Part shown: in pieces, positions 23,493 to 35,639 of the stretch
How the letters are laid out: every line of letters starts with the position of its first letter
Position numbering within the stretch: the stretch's first letter is position 1
NCBI GenBank assembly: GCA_003013855.2
Contig: PVNU02000935.1
Coordinates: forward strand, 682,001 to 746,000
Length of the DNA: 64,000 nucleotides
Direction: 5' to 3'
Origin: Liriodendron chinense
Lineage: Eukaryota; Streptophyta; Magnoliopsida; Magnoliales; Magnoliaceae
The notes under the pieces: generated by a model
What the model was told of the DNA's origin: nothing
The model's input: only the letters and a program-made list of their open reading frames with translations
Databases searched by the model: none
Position numbers and translations under genes: made by a program

Positions 23493-23928
23493 ATGGCCAT
23501 GGCAAGGTTCCTTCTCGTCATGGCAATGGTGCACCTCGCCATCTTATTGGTTGAATCCAAGGTCAGTTTTTATTTTGTCTTTTCTTTTCTTTTTTCGCCA
23601 GATATTGAAATGAGGCGTAGGAGAAATGTGTCTAGCATATAACTAGTGTATATGATGTGTTGGGATGAAGAATTCATTGTAGTTTCTTCTTTAGCATTCA
23701 CAATGAGGATCTGTGCCATTATTTTACTGCAATTGCAACCATAGAGGGCTACTTGTCCATTGCAAATACTGGAATTTCTGTTGTCATTTCCTCTTGATTT
23801 AACTGAATGTCAACAATTCAATTACTTTATAAATCCAAATGCAGCCTTAATCAGGTTATGTTTCTTATTTACCTGATTAGCTATCTGATTTTTGAATTTT
23901 TCAGGATGCAACTTCCAGCTCCGAGTGA
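23493..23928 (+). CDS. Small two-exon ORF with signal-peptide-like start
   Basis: Exon 1 (23493-23561) encodes MAMARFLLVMAMVHLAILL plus VESK, a hydrophobic segment typical of a signal peptide. A GTCAGT donor follows. The acceptor TTTTTCAG at 23904 leads to GATGCAACTTCCAGC (DATSSSE) and a stop at 23926-23928, giving 30 codons. No mature domain follows, so it may be the first exon(s) of a captured secreted-protein gene that lost the rest. I do not recognise the family. Splicing is inferred from border motifs only. Confidence 0.3.
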
Positions 23929-24553
23929 AATGCATAAGATACTTGAGCGTCCATTCCTGTACGAAACAAGATAGAATTGTTTGCTATGTCATGAGAGTAT
24001 TTTGATATAACATCCGATACCGATTTATAAGAACAACTTTCAAAGAGATTTATTCTAGGAATGGAAAACTCATCTTTCTCAAGTTAAATAAAATGAAGGA
24101 AACATAACAATGAAATTTCTACACATCTGAAGCTACATAAGAAGGATGCTTCATACATTAAAGGCTATTACAGACCGTGATAAAAACAAGTGACAGAGTC
24201 ACTATGGAAGTACAGCATTCCAAAAGCATCTTGAATGGGGCCACCCTTGACCAGTGGTCCTATAAACTCTCACAAGCATAAGTGCTAGTATAAATAATTG
24301 TGCAAAGGAAAGTACATACCCAGGCTAAAGTAGTTCCAGAATCCCCCACAAAATGTGTGGTAACCTTCCTGAGAAGAGGCCACCGCTAAGCAAGTCAGTG
24401 ATTAAACAAGATACTAGCATCAGAAAGTAGTTTCCCCATTAGTTAATGAGATAAAATCAATTCATGTTTCATATGCTACAAAAATATTCTTTGTTCTTTC
24501 AAGTACTGTTATGTAGATAAGATTGTTATGACATGTGGTGGGAAGATAGATAT

Positions 24554-24907
24554 CAAGGTATTCAAATGGAAACAGTGGCCATAACAGCCCGCCTTATGGC
24601 CATTACAATACGGGCTGTAACAGCCGTTATGGCACCTGTAACATCCATTATGGCCATGTAACAGTCGACATTTTTTTAAAGGAACATCATTCTTCAAAAA
24701 AGAAAAAACATTTTTTTAAAGGAAGAAAATGTATTGACCCCATATCAGTCTGTTACAGGCCTTTAATGCCTGTTACTGCCTCGTAGCAACCCATTATGGG
24801 CCATAACAGGCAGCCGTAATGGGCCATTTTTCAGAACGAGCATTTCAACACCATATGGCGTGACAGGTCACACCATTACCGTTATGTAACTGGTTTTTAA
24901 TACCATG
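24554..24907. mobile_element. MITE-like element with CAAGGTATT ends and GTTAC/GTAAC palindromes
   Basis: Ends CAAGGTATTCAAA and TTTTTAATACCATG are imperfect inverted repeats. The interior is built of TAACAGCCGTTATGG-like short palindromes. A second family member lies at 52099-52292 with ends CAAGGTATTAA and TTGAATACCTTG. No clear target duplication. Confidence 0.55.
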
Positions 24908-24965
24908 ATGCATAGGCAATTTCTTCTCTGAGATTATGGATAGTTTTGTATTTATTAATTAACAA

Positions 24966-25351
24966 AAGAGACGGTTTCAAATCGAACTGGTTGGACCATA
25001 GTTTACAGTCCACCCAGTGAATAACTTCCAACTAATCATGTTCATGTGACATCCAACTCTTTCAATAGGTTTTTCTGATCATGAGGATCGCCCTATGCAA
25101 AATTCAGCCGCATCCACTCATTAGGTGGGCCACACCATAGAAAACAATAATTAGCTATTGATAAATAACAAAATATAAGTGTGTCTCACTCAGTGAGTGG
25201 ATGTGGCTGATTTTCCATGGGTAATCCCCTTGATTAGGATTTAGGCCAACCTATTGGATGGGTTGGATGTCGCACACACATGAAAGGTTGGAAATAATCC
25301 GTTGGGTTGACCATAAATATGGTCCAACCGGTTGGATTGAAACCTTCTCTT
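24966..25351. mobile_element. Foldback MITE-like element, 386 bp
   Basis: The left AAGAGACGGTTTCAAATCGA and GGTTGGACCATAGTTTAC pair with the right ATGGTCCAACCGGTTGG and TTGAAACCTTCTCTT. Inner parts also pair (CCACTCATTAGGTGGGCC against CACTCAGTGAGTGGATG). No coding capacity. Confidence 0.65.
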
Positions 25352-26442
25352 AACAAAAAACCACAGATATAAAAATCAATTCATATATTCTTTTCATCCC
25401 AAACAGTTACAAATTATGGCAACCCAAAAAATAGTTCATATTGGGAAACACTATTTTTGAGATATTGTAATATGAGTAAATATTCCTGACACTTATAAAA
25501 GTTATATCCATCTAGATAATGGAATGCTAATGGAGATTACCAAATTCGTAGAATGTACGCATATTGAATGTCCCATTTCTAGTCAATGACCACATAGATA
25601 TTCATATATCGACTCTAACAGATCCTTCTTGCCCCTCAAGAAAGAGTGCCATTTTTCCAAAACACTTTTCTTCTTAATGACATCTTTCTATAATTTTCTT
25701 CTTCATGGTCATCTGCCATATTTTAATGTTCTTAAAACCATTTACTGCTTTTTCCCTTCCCTAGAAACTCATGATTAGTTTGCTTCAACTGATATTTAGG
25801 AAAGCAAAATTAAGGTGGAATTCAGTCTTCTGATTCTAAATTTGACTTGGTTAAGTCAACCAAATTCGAAAGTTGCTTGACTTGTAAATCACAAAAAATA
25901 AAAGGGATAGCGACCTTTAACGCTTAATCTTTTCACGAATAAAGTTTTTCCTCTATTCTTGAAAGATAGGTAAATTTCATTAAGCAAGGAATGCCTATTG
26001 CTGGATGCTTATTAAATTTTTGTTTATCTGTTTGTGAATTTGCTTCTGCAAAATTATTGCGTTGACAAATTTGTGTTATGGGGCCATGCATAGAATACCA
26101 TCAATCCTCTTTTTGGTGATTATTAATGTCAATAAAATCAATTTGCTGCAATTGTCATCTGCTTTTTTACTATTTAAATGATGCAATGTAAACAAGAGTT
26201 GTTGTACTGTAGACGAGGGAGATACAAGAATGGCTAGAGTGCTTTTTGCATAGAAGGGACATGGAGAATGGAGTCGTTTTAGGAAACTTAATTGGGTGAA
26301 TCTTAATTAGTTGGAGCCAGTTGCTTTACGTGGATCAGCAATTTTTATAGATATATATATAGATTGATAAATATGCAGATAGTTTCCTTTTCCTAGCTGA
26401 TTTTTACTTTTCACTCTTCTCTCTCTTGTTTATTTTTTGAAG
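25352..26442. other. AT-rich interior of element B, unassigned
   Basis: No recognisable exon. The last 60 bases are pyrimidine-rich and end TTTTTTGAAG, forming the acceptor of the first PARC6 exon. Confidence 0.4.
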
Positions 26443-26633
26443 TGTTCATTTGCAAAGACTGGTTTTGAGAAGAACAAAGTATCCCAAGGATTTGAGGCCC
26501 TTGCTCGTGCTCAGTATCTACTCCGGAGTAAAAGTTCTTTAGGGAAAATGCTATTGTTAGCACAGGTAAACTTCTTTTCATTGACTTTCAGCTCCCACTT
26601 TGTATTCATCATTAAAAATGAATTTTGTTTTGC

Positions 26634-26945
26634 CACTACGCCAATATCGCAAAAAAACGACGGACCAAGTCCGTTGTTAATCGTCATTAACGACGGGTCA
26701 CACGTTCTTTTGCAATTCGTTAATCATAAACGACGGACTAAATCCGTCGGAAAATTACGACGAATATAGTCCGTCGTTAAATAAACGACGGACCTTATTC
26801 GTCGTAACATCCAAATCGATCATCGTTCCGGCAACGGATTGTATTCGTCGTTGTAAAAAGAACGACGAACCAAATCCGTCGATAATACTAGGATCTGTCA
26901 GTTTTCTTATAACATCGTCGACGGATCTGGTCCGTCGTTAATGTT
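26634..26945. repeat. Left subterminal palindromic repeats of element A
   Basis: About eight units of the form ACGACGGA-N5/6-TCCGTCGT, some with GAATTCGTC or GTTG variants, packed into roughly 300 bases. Confidence 0.9.
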
Positions 26946-27635
26946 TAAAAAATAAAAAAAAATCAGCACGCATTTGTTGCATTTCGAATTTCTTACACCT
27001 GATAGCATCGAAGCAATACAAACCAATTCAATACATAAACTAAACTAACCATTTCTAATTCACACATCCATCATCTATCGCATGTTGAATTTCTTACATC
27101 TTGCGAACTAGCTGCGGACATCTTAAATATCCGATTACATCAGCAAGAAACTTTATTAGTCTTTCAATCAACAATGCAGCAACAAAATCTTTTGAAACCC
27201 TCTAGTTAACCTATCTTTCTAAAACAGCAAGGCTTTTAGTGTGCATGGAAAAATTGTGGGACGACCCCATTCGAATGAGGAATTCCAAGCAAACCGCAAA
27301 GCAGAACCTGAAATCATGATTTTGAAAGAACTAATTAAGCTATTGATAAAATAAATACAAGGATGGAGTTTACATAAATGAATTGGCGATATTCAAAAGC
27401 AGACATACACCATGAACCCAAGAAATAAAATGTCATATTGATAAGCAGGCGAGTTTTTCATATTGAACTACCTCCGGTTGAGCCAGCTGTGAAGCTATGC
27501 TGTGATTGAAAAACTAAAGGCTGTACAGCTGGTATTATGATAGCAATGATGTAAACTGGTGGAACTTGCATTAGATCTTGCAGTTTCAGCACATGAAGCA
27601 AACAATTAGTAAAATAGCAACAAATGCTTGCATAG
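26946..27635. other. Element A interior, unassigned
   Basis: No recognisable exon or repeat; moderately AT-rich. Confidence 0.4.
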
Positions 27636-28530
27636 AAGGTTTCAATGGTCGGCATTTCTATCCCCACTATTTTGTGAAGTGTGGCCAACTTGAGTTTGGG
27701 ATCTCCATCGTGTTTGGGCTCAGATCCTAACACAAATGTCATGGTGGGTGCCACAGATCCTAACACCGGGTTACAAGGTGAGATCCATCCTATCAATCCT
27801 TGTCACATGGCTATGCAGCCGAAAACTCTGTGAGGACCACCATGATGTCCACCTGACATCCGATCCTTCCATCATTTTTGGGAGATCCAAAATTCGAGTA
27901 AGCCACACCATAGAAAACAATAGGAATGGAAACACCAACCATTGAAAATTTTCTGAGGCCCACGGTCATCCTTAAATACCATCAATTCCTGATGCAAAAC
28001 TTCTATGGGCCCCAATGAAGTTTTGATGGTGGATGTTCAATTCCCAGCAATTCTTGTGGCATGGCCTACTGAGTTTTGAATGTTACACAGACATGTGGTG
28101 GGCCCCACAGAGTTTTAGCTTACATGAGGGACGCGGATTAGCTACTGACAGGTTGAGTAGCTACCTCCCTACACCAACTTATGTGGGCCCCACCATGATG
28201 TATGTTTTGTATCCACACCGTCTATCCATTTGGAGAGATCATTTTAGGACATGAACCAAAGAATGAAGCAAATCCAAAGCTCCAGTGGACCTCACCAAAG
28301 AAAACAACGGGGATTGATCTCTTACCATTAAAAACTTCTTGGGGCCATAGGAGTTTTCGATCAAGCCGATATTTAAATTTTCCCTTCTTCCATGTCTGTG
28401 TGAACTTATGAACAGGTTGGATCTCAAATAAAAATCATGGTGGGCCCTAGGAAGGTTTCAACGCTCAGCGTTCCTGTCCCCACTGTTTTCTTTTGCGGAG
28501 TCCACTTGAGAATTTTGGCTTACACGAGCA
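27636..28530. repeat. Three degenerate foldback-module copies in element A
   Basis: 27636-27765 is a right half. 27818-28120 is a short copy with paired ends AAAACTCTGTGAGGACCACC and GGGCCCCACAGAGTTTTAG. 28128-28525 starts GGGACGCGGATTAGCTACTG and lacks its right end. Cores carry GAAACAGTGG/CCACTGTTTTC-type motifs. Confidence 0.7.
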
Positions 28531-28661
28531 CCATGTAAGAAGGTTGCGCGCAACTAGTGTCCTGCTTTAACATATCCTCACCATCAAAGATAAGGAGAAC
28601 AAAATCATCGCTATGAAGGTAAAATATTATCAAAATCTCAGTAATATCAAAGTGCTCTTAC

Positions 28662-28925
28662 CTTTGAGATTTAGGGACCCATTGAGCCAATTATCTCCCA
28701 AATCCAAAGCCTCCAGCTTGCTCAAAATTGCCAATTCTGCCCAAATTTGAAAAATAATAAAAGCATTAAAGGGGGAGTTTGTAAATGTGATTGATGCTAT
28801 CAATTTTGGTTTAATTTCTGTACAATTAATCAACAATTACCTTCAGAGGACAAGGAACCCTCCAATTCATTCATGCTTAGATCAAGACTCCTGAGGGATG
28901 AGAGTGCACCCAAAAATGAGCTTCA
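28662..28925 (-). pseudogene. LRR receptor-like protein fragment, two exons
   Basis: Minus-strand exon 1 (about 28925-28841) reads LGALSSLRSLDLSMNELEGS and ends GAAG|GTAATT. Exon 2 (28736-28662) reads ELAILSKLEALDLGDNWLNG and ends AAAG|GTAAGA. Both splice in phase 1, so the LRR register is kept across the intron. This one-LRR-per-exon, phase-1 layout also appears in the receptor-like fragment of element C (56702-56857), and the sequence after the LRR exon is similar too. Signal peptide, transmembrane part and most repeats are absent. Captured cargo of element A is the likely origin. Confidence 0.7.
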
Positions 28926-30011
28926 TCTCTGTTCCAGGAAGCAACAGACAACACTAAAAACCAAACGGAGAAATAGTCCACTCATTAACAGAAAAAGGTG
29001 TCAAGAAGCATACATTGATGGACCAACTGTTTAACAGAAAAAAGGTGTCAAGAAACAGTTCACTCATTAATAGTTCACACATTCAAATTCCTATATTTCA
29101 GTTGAAATGTTAGCAATTCAAACCAAATCCAAAAGGCAAAGTTCAAAATTTGAGATGAAAAGGTTAATTTGTAATGTTTCTTGTTGCTATAAGTTGATGA
29201 TTTTTACCTTTTTTCTATTGGGCGAATATATCTGGTTAGGTGAAGACAGCTTTGAACTATCATTGTCTTGGACAAATCTTCTGCGTCCAACCAATAAACA
29301 CCACAAGATTCAGCCCAAGAATGAAAAAAAGAAGAGTGATTATTTTACAAACATTCAAAACCATATCAATAAGCCTACCTTCTTAATGCATAAGGATATA
29401 AGTTGTTGCGTAGATTCTCCCAAACCAACCGAAAGACATCAATGGAGTGGCCGCTGAAACATTTCTCGTCTGAAGTCGATTTGCATTTCACGCTCACGAA
29501 CTTGGGATTTGCATTTTAGCATGATTCATGTGTCAACAAGCTCCCGGTCTAGAGATCCCAAGTCTGTCTGCATCTTGTTTCCAAGTAGATCCATGCCTCT
29601 GATGCTAAGATTGCCTGAACCAACTGATTTTTCTGGCTTGATTTGGACCATTGTCCAACTTGTTTTGTAAGGACTTAGTTTTATCCTGCAACAAAGCGAC
29701 TATTATAGCACTTCATTGATAGTAAAGGAAAAAAAATTCCATGCATGAATTCTTTTTCAGCACTCCAAAAATTCATGCTGAAATATCCATCCAGGCAAAT
29801 GCAAATCTGATCCAAAGTCTTCTAGATGGCTGTTTGGCCAGGGAACATGCCCATTTTGGGCATAGTTTCTGAACAGTTGTTAATCAAAATAAACAAATGT
29901 TCTATCAAATGGTGATTTCAGATACATCCAAACAGTGCCTATGTTAGGTATAGATGTTGTACAAAAATGCAACTACAAGAAGAATGAAATGTTAGCATCA
30001 AAGATGTTTAC

Positions 30012-30157
30012 CATGCCTATACAGGAGATTCTGTTGTAGCTAAGATCAAGAACTCGCAATCGCGTTAGTTCTTTGAGACTCTCGATTGCAGAGATCTTGT
30101 TCCTTGATAAGTTAAGGGTGTGAAGGCTCTTGGCTAGTGACCCTGGTGTGATATGAA
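30012..30157 (-). pseudogene. SDS22-like LRR protein exon
   Basis: The minus-strand exon, bordered by TTGCAG and GTAAAC, encodes HITPGSLAKSLHTLNLSRNK, ISAIESLKELTRLRVLDLSY and NRISCIGM. These are about two 22-residue SDS22-type repeats (L..LNLS.NKI..I..L..L), as in plant intracellular LRR proteins. Flanking exons were not firmly identified. A possible further exon on the same strand is about 29510-29690 (SVGSGNLSIRGMDLLGNKMQ). An isolated exon inside a transposon is best read as captured cargo. Confidence 0.6.
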
Positions 30158-31859
30158 CTGCAAGAAAAAAGAGAAAAAAAAAATCAGGTTATCACAATAT
30201 ATGTAGAAAGGATGAATTTGCTTCTGTCAGTTAAAAATTGTTTGTAAATTTTACGTATACCTAAGGATATCTAAAGCAAGGTACTGAAATCTAGTACCTT
30301 GCTTAGGCTAATTATTGAATGGTTAGATAGAGATCCCATAGGTATGGTGTAGGACTCTGAAATTACCAGGCTTTCTAAGACAACTCCACCTTCAATTTCT
30401 TTTAAATTATTTTCATGCAAAGACAATGGAGCATGTTGTAAGTTGGGTATATACCCAAGAGACTGCTTTTGCTAATGGTGGTTCCCCTGAGTCATGGATT
30501 GGCCTAATTTTGGGCCCATGCCAAACAAGAGACAACATGCATGATAGTTGAAATGGATGTCATCAACACATCTTGGTGGAGCCCACGTCAACAAGCAATT
30601 CTATTAAACAATATAAAGCAGAAGTTCCACTTACTATTTCATCAATCTCCTAGCCTACAAGTTGCAGTGAAGGCCATAAATCAAGCATCAAATGAAGTCT
30701 GTAAAAGTCCTGACTGAGTCTAGACAAGCAAATACAACAAAGTGGTTTCCATGCCTTGTTGGAATAAGTTATCATTGCCGCTTTTTTTTTTTAAATAAGG
30801 CCTCATGCATGTTACTGACTAGACAAGTCAGCAAGTTCAGTTGATATCCTGCATTTATCAGATGGACATGCTTAAATCATGGGCATCTAGATTAAAGTGG
30901 AAACCAGCGACAAAATCATATATCAGATAATGTTAAGGAAACGAAAAGCACCATCAAACACTTGCAATGCTTCTGTTAGCCAATAGAAAGCAATCCCATG
31001 CAAAATGTTCAAACTTAGCAAATGGCCCATGGATTGGCAACCAATAGAAAACTAGCAGATGTACATTCAGATGTACATTCAGATGGCAACCAATAGAAAG
31101 TTGCTAATTTCACCTACTAAATGAATTTATAGAAGTACACAATGCTATGTGTAAAAATTGGAAATGGATGATAGTGATTGATAAATCCAAAACATTGCTA
31201 TGAATTTACACATTGCTATGAATTTACAGAAGTACACAATGCATGATAGTGATTGATAAATCGACTTGCTACGTGTACGGTGGAGAGCACAAACAGGTGA
31301 AGAATGATGGACGGAGCTCTTCCCACTTGTTCATAAGTTCACATATACATGGATGAAGGGAAAACACAAATATAAGCTCAATCCAAAACTTCTGTTCAAT
31401 CAATTTTTTTTCAACAGTAGGTATTTAATCCCCACCATGTAGTCCACTTGAGCCTTGGGACTGCCTCATTTTTAGGCTTGTGCCCTAAAATGAAGTGGAA
31501 AAATGGATGGACGTGTGGATAGTACCCAATCCGCGTCCGTACACTCACTACTGGTATTAGCACGTTAACAGAAAAATCATGTGAATTTTGGATGGTTGTG
31601 ATGAGCCATGACGTGGCATTAACACCAGCCCATAATCCAAACTTCATACATGAGGAAACGACACCAATTGAGATATTTACCACCATTTTCAAAACATCCG
31701 TGACTTATCCGCCATACACATGTCCATCATACACAGAAATCTTTACTAGCCAAATCACAGGCCCACCGTCGAAGTAAAACGGACACAAATTACACCTAAA
31801 AATAAGAAATTACACCTCCTAGCTCTTCAATGACCTCAGTTGACTTCATTTACAATTTT
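30158..31859. other. Element A interior: unassigned, with local duplications
   Basis: A perfect small hairpin AAGCAAGGTACT..AGTACCTTGCTT sits at about 30272-30306. Around 31020-31265 short phrases (CAACCAATAGAAA, GATGTACATTCA, ATAGTGATTGATAAATC) are repeated locally. 31290-31540 is half a foldback module. No firm gene. Confidence 0.45.
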
Positions 31860-32107
31860 TTATGAGCATAGACTTTACAAATCCCTAATTAGGGATTGGA
31901 CAATACAAATCCCTAATTTGGGATTCGACAATACAAATCCCTAATTTGGGATTCGACAATAAAAATCCAAAAAAGAAAAGAAAGCAAGGTTAGGGTTAGG
32001 GTTTTTTACCTGGTGGAGGAAATAGAGGAGAGAGAGAGTGGGAGCAGTTGTTGTACACCCACACGCTGGAGCAAAGAACGGGATCAAGAGGGAGGGAAAG
32101 AGAGGGA

Positions 32108-32149
<42 letters not shown>

Positions 32150-32272
32150 GGGCGAGGGAAGAGAGAGGGCCGTGAGTGAGAGAGAGGGGGGGGGGGGGGG
32201 GGGGGGGGGGGGGCGTGAGTGACAAAGAGAGAGTGGTGAGGGGTGGGGGGGGGGGGTGGGGGGCGGGCGTGC

Positions 32273-32314
<42 letters not shown>

Positions 32315-32349
32315 TAGAGAGACAGAGAGCGTGCGTGAGACAGAGAGAG

Positions 32350-32389
<40 letters not shown>

Positions 32390-32400
32390 CTCCTTTTGAA
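31860..32400 (-). promoter_or_regulatory. GA/CT repeat, G-run and telo-box stretch of element A
   Basis: Read on the minus strand: CT runs (32392-32100) with a 28-base C run at 32213-32186, then AAACCCTAACCCTAACC near 32005, then AATCCC-rich repeats (31960-31875). This mirrors 21690-21995 and 48905-49258 in elements B and C, so it is part of the common architecture. Promoter or 5' UTR role is inferred. Confidence 0.55.
32186..32213 (+). repeat. 28-base G homopolymer
   Basis: Uninterrupted G run followed by further GGGTGGGGGGGGGGGG text at about 32240-32262; strong G-quadruplex potential. Length may be affected by sequencing or assembly. Confidence 0.85.
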
Positions 32401-32402
32401 CA

Positions 32403-32935
32403 AATTAGATGTTACCCTGGTAACACCTTAGTGGGTGTTACCCCTACCGTGTGGGGCCCATTTTGATGCATTTTTTAATATATCTATGCTGTCTATCTGT
32501 TTTCTAATATCATTTTAGGATATGATCCAAAATATTAAGAAGATCCAAATCTCAGGTGGACCATACCACTAGAAACAGTGATTTATAACCATTAAAAACA
32601 TTTTGTGGGCCATAAAAGTTTTGGATCAATCTCATATTTATATTTTCCCTTCATCAAGATCTTATTGACATTATCAAGAGCTTGGATTGCAAATAAACAT
32701 TACCAAAACCTTATCATGGGCTCTTTGGAATTTTTAATGGTGGAGCACTCAATCACACTGTTTCCAGTGGTATGGTCCACTTGAGATTTGGATCTGGATA
32801 ATTTTTGGAACCTTATCCTAAAATGATCTGTATAAACTGATGGACGGAGTGGATATAGAAAATATCATCCACGTGGGCCATAGGTAGGGGTAACACCCAC
32901 TAAGCCGTTCCCTGGGTAACACCTCATCCGCTACC
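32403..32935. repeat. Foldback module A1 (GTGTTACCC-type arms)
   Basis: Left GGTAACACCTTAGTGGGTGT, right TAACACCCACTAAGCCGTTC; same subtype as 20584-21124. Confidence 0.85.
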
Positions 32936-33475
32936 CTCTTTTTTTTGCAGAGAATAGGTAACACGTAACCCCACTCTCTTATTGTACAGAGTAAACTCTG
33001 TTGGGCCCACCTAGAATGTATGTGCTTCATCTATTCCGTCCATATGTTTTTACATATCATTTTAGGGGTTGAGCCCAAAATTTAAGTATATCCAAATCTC
33101 AAGTGTACCATGCCACAGGAAACAGTGGGAATAATGATTTCCACCGTTGAAACCTTTCCATGCCCCACAGTGATGTTTATTTGTCATCCAAACTGTTCAT
33201 AAGGTCACACGGACCTGGATGAAGGGTAAAAATAAATATCAGACTGATCCAAAACTTCTGGGACCTCCAAAAAGGTTTCAATGGTATACGTTCAATCTCC
33301 CACTGCTTTCTGCAGTGTGGTCCACTGGATCCTTGGATCTGTCTGATTTTTTGGGTCCAGCCTTAGAATGACTCCAGAACATGGACGGACGGTTTGAATA
33401 TAACAAGTACCTCATGGTGGGACCCACATAACTTGACGACATCACTGCACAAGCCGTAGGGTGCAGCAGCCAATC
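32936..33475. repeat. Foldback module A2 (GAGTAAACTCTG subtype)
   Basis: Contains CAGAGTAAACTCTGTTGGGC and the core up to CTCATGGTGGGACCCAC. Similar to module 21126-21664 on the left, with a different right end. Confidence 0.7.
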
Positions 33476-33479
33476 CCCT

Positions 33480-34047
33480 TCCGTTATTCCCGGGGTAACA
33501 CCGGGCGCGATTTGGGTGAGACCCCGGAACCAGCAATGTGGGTTGGACCCTGAACCTAGGGCCCACCTGGATGTGTTCTTTGTAAATCAATGCCGGTAAT
33601 ATGCTTTTCCATATTATTTTGTACTATGGTACCAAAAATAAAGATGATGAAAATTTTGGGTGGACTACAACATAGGAAACAATGGTTAGTGACTATTAAA
33701 AACCTTTTGTGATCCACAAAAGTTTTCTATCAACCTGATATTTGTTTTTTCCTTTCATTCCTGTCTACGTGACCTTATCAACAGATTGGATGGTCAATAA
33801 ACATTACGGTGGACTCCAGGAAGTTTTTAATGGTCATGGTTGAATGAGAACTCTTTCTTGGGGTGTGGTCCACCTAAAATTTGCATCGGCTTCATTTTTG
33901 TGAACCCATCCTAAAATAATATGAAGAAACAGATGGACGGCATGGATTTACAAAGAACACATCCAGGTGGGCCCTAGGTTCAGGATCCCACCCACATCGC
34001 TGGTTTCGGGATCTCACCCAAGTCGAGCCAGGTAACACCTGCCCACT
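33480..34047. repeat. Foldback module A3 (GGTGAGACCCCGGAACC arms)
   Basis: Left GGGTGAGACCCCGGAACCAG and CCTAGGGCCCACCTGGATGT pair with right ACATCCAGGTGGGCCCTAGG and CTGGTTTCGGGATCTCACCC. A fragment of this subtype is at 57035-57145. Confidence 0.85.
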
Positions 34048-34580
34048 TTGGGCGCGGATTTCCAGCGAAAGCCTTGCGCAGGAAGTTCCTGCGCTGGGAA
34101 CCAAGGTGGGGCCCACAGTGATTATTTTGATAAATCCACCCCGTCCATCCGTTTTGGGAGCTCATTTTAGGACATGAGAACAAAAATGAACCCTATCCAA
34201 GACTCAAGTGGGCCGAAAACGTGAGGATTGAATGTCCACAGTTGAAATATTTGTAGAGCCACAGGTGTTTCGAATCAGGATAATATTTTTGTTTCCTGTT
34301 CATCCCAGTAGTAGTGACGTTATGAACGGTATGGATGTCATATAAACATCACTGTGGACCCCAGGGAGGTTTCAATGGTAGTAATTTACTTACCCACCTT
34401 TTCCTTTAGTGAGGCCCACTTGAGTCTTGGATCCTGTTCATTTTTCTATTCATGTACTAAAATGAGCTCTCAAAACAGATGGACAAGGTGGATTTATTGA
34501 AAATTATCACTGTGGGCCCCACCTTGGTTCCCAGTGCAGGAACTTCCTGCGCAAGGCGTTCGCAGGAAATCCACGCCCCC
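34048..34580. repeat. Foldback module A4 (CTTGCGCAGGAAG arms)
   Basis: Left GGGCGCGGATTTCCAGCGAA and CCTTGCGCAGGAAGTTCCTG; right CAGGAACTTCCTGCGCAAGG and GCAGGAAATCCACGCCCCC. Arms are nearly perfect over about 100 bases. Confidence 0.9.
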
Positions 34581-34588
34581 TTTGGAAG

Positions 34589-35118
34589 GGGCGCGGCTTC
34601 ACTGAACCCCGTATCCACCGAGGTGGGTGGATCCCTTACCGTGCCGTCCACTGTGTGATGTCTGTGTGTTACATCCATGCCGTCCATTCATTTTGAAAAC
34701 ACATTTTAGAGCATTTTTAAAAAAATGAAGTACATCCAAATCTTAGGTGGACCATAATATAATAAACAATGGTACTCAACCATTAAAAGCTTATAGTGGG
34801 TCACAAAAGTTTTGGGTCAAGCTTATATTTGTTTAGTATCTTCATCCAGGTCTTTGTGACCTTTTCAACAAATTGGATGGAAAATAAACATTCCAGTGGT
34901 CCCCATGAATTTTTTAATGGTGGGGATTCAATTGCTACTATTTCATGTGGTATGGTCAACCTAAGATTTGATGCATACTCATTTTTTGGGTAATGCCCTA
35001 AAATGAGCTTTCAAAATGCATGGACGGTGTAGATGTAAGGTACATACATCACAGTGGCCCCACAATTGGGGATCCACCAACCTTAGTGGATCCAAGGATC
35101 CACCCAAACCGCGCCCGG
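34589..35118. repeat. Foldback module A5 (GGTGGGTGGATCC arms)
   Basis: Left GGGGCGCGGCTTCAC and GAGGTGGGTGGATCC; right GGATCCAAGGATCCACCC and AACCGCGCCCG. It lies eight bases from the preceding module. Confidence 0.8.
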
Positions 35119-35119
35119 A

Positions 35120-35637
35120 TAAAAGGCTTACGTATTGAGTAAACTCTGTGGGGTCCACACCTTCATTGTGGGGCTTACAATGATGTATGTGTCTTAAATC
35201 CACACCATCCAACCATTTTGAAATATCATTTTAGGGTATGATACCAAAAATGAAGCTGAGTCAAATATTAGGTGGACCACACCATAGAAACAGTCGTGAT
35301 TGAATCTCTACACCTGAAAACTTCATGGATTTCACCGGAATGTTTATTTGCCATTATTTTCCATCCAACCTATTTGTAAGGTCACAAACACCTAGATGAA
35401 TAGACCACAAAAATATCATCTTGATCCAAAGCTTTTGTGGCCCCACAGGAAGTCTTTAATGGTCAATCAGCACTGTTTCCTCTACTATGTCCCATCTGGG
35501 ACTTAGAATTGCTTCATTTTTTGGAACACGCCCTAAAATGAACTTTCAATATGGATGTACGGCGTGGATGTAGTCACATTCATCAGAGTGGCCCCACGGT
35601 CAGGGTTCCCACCCACCAGGATCTAGGTTCTCACCTT
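35120..35637. repeat. Foldback module A6
   Basis: The core from CTCTGTGGGGTCCACACCTT to CATCAGAGTGGCCCCACGG is inverted-repeated; outer ends are less symmetrical than in neighbouring modules. Confidence 0.7.
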
Positions 35638-35639
35638 TT

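Noticed and set aside
31996..32403. Ser/Leu- and Pro-rich ORFs over CT/GA repeats (also at 21596, 48837 and 48862)
   Set aside because: Composition follows the dinucleotide repeat; no domain and no codon bias.
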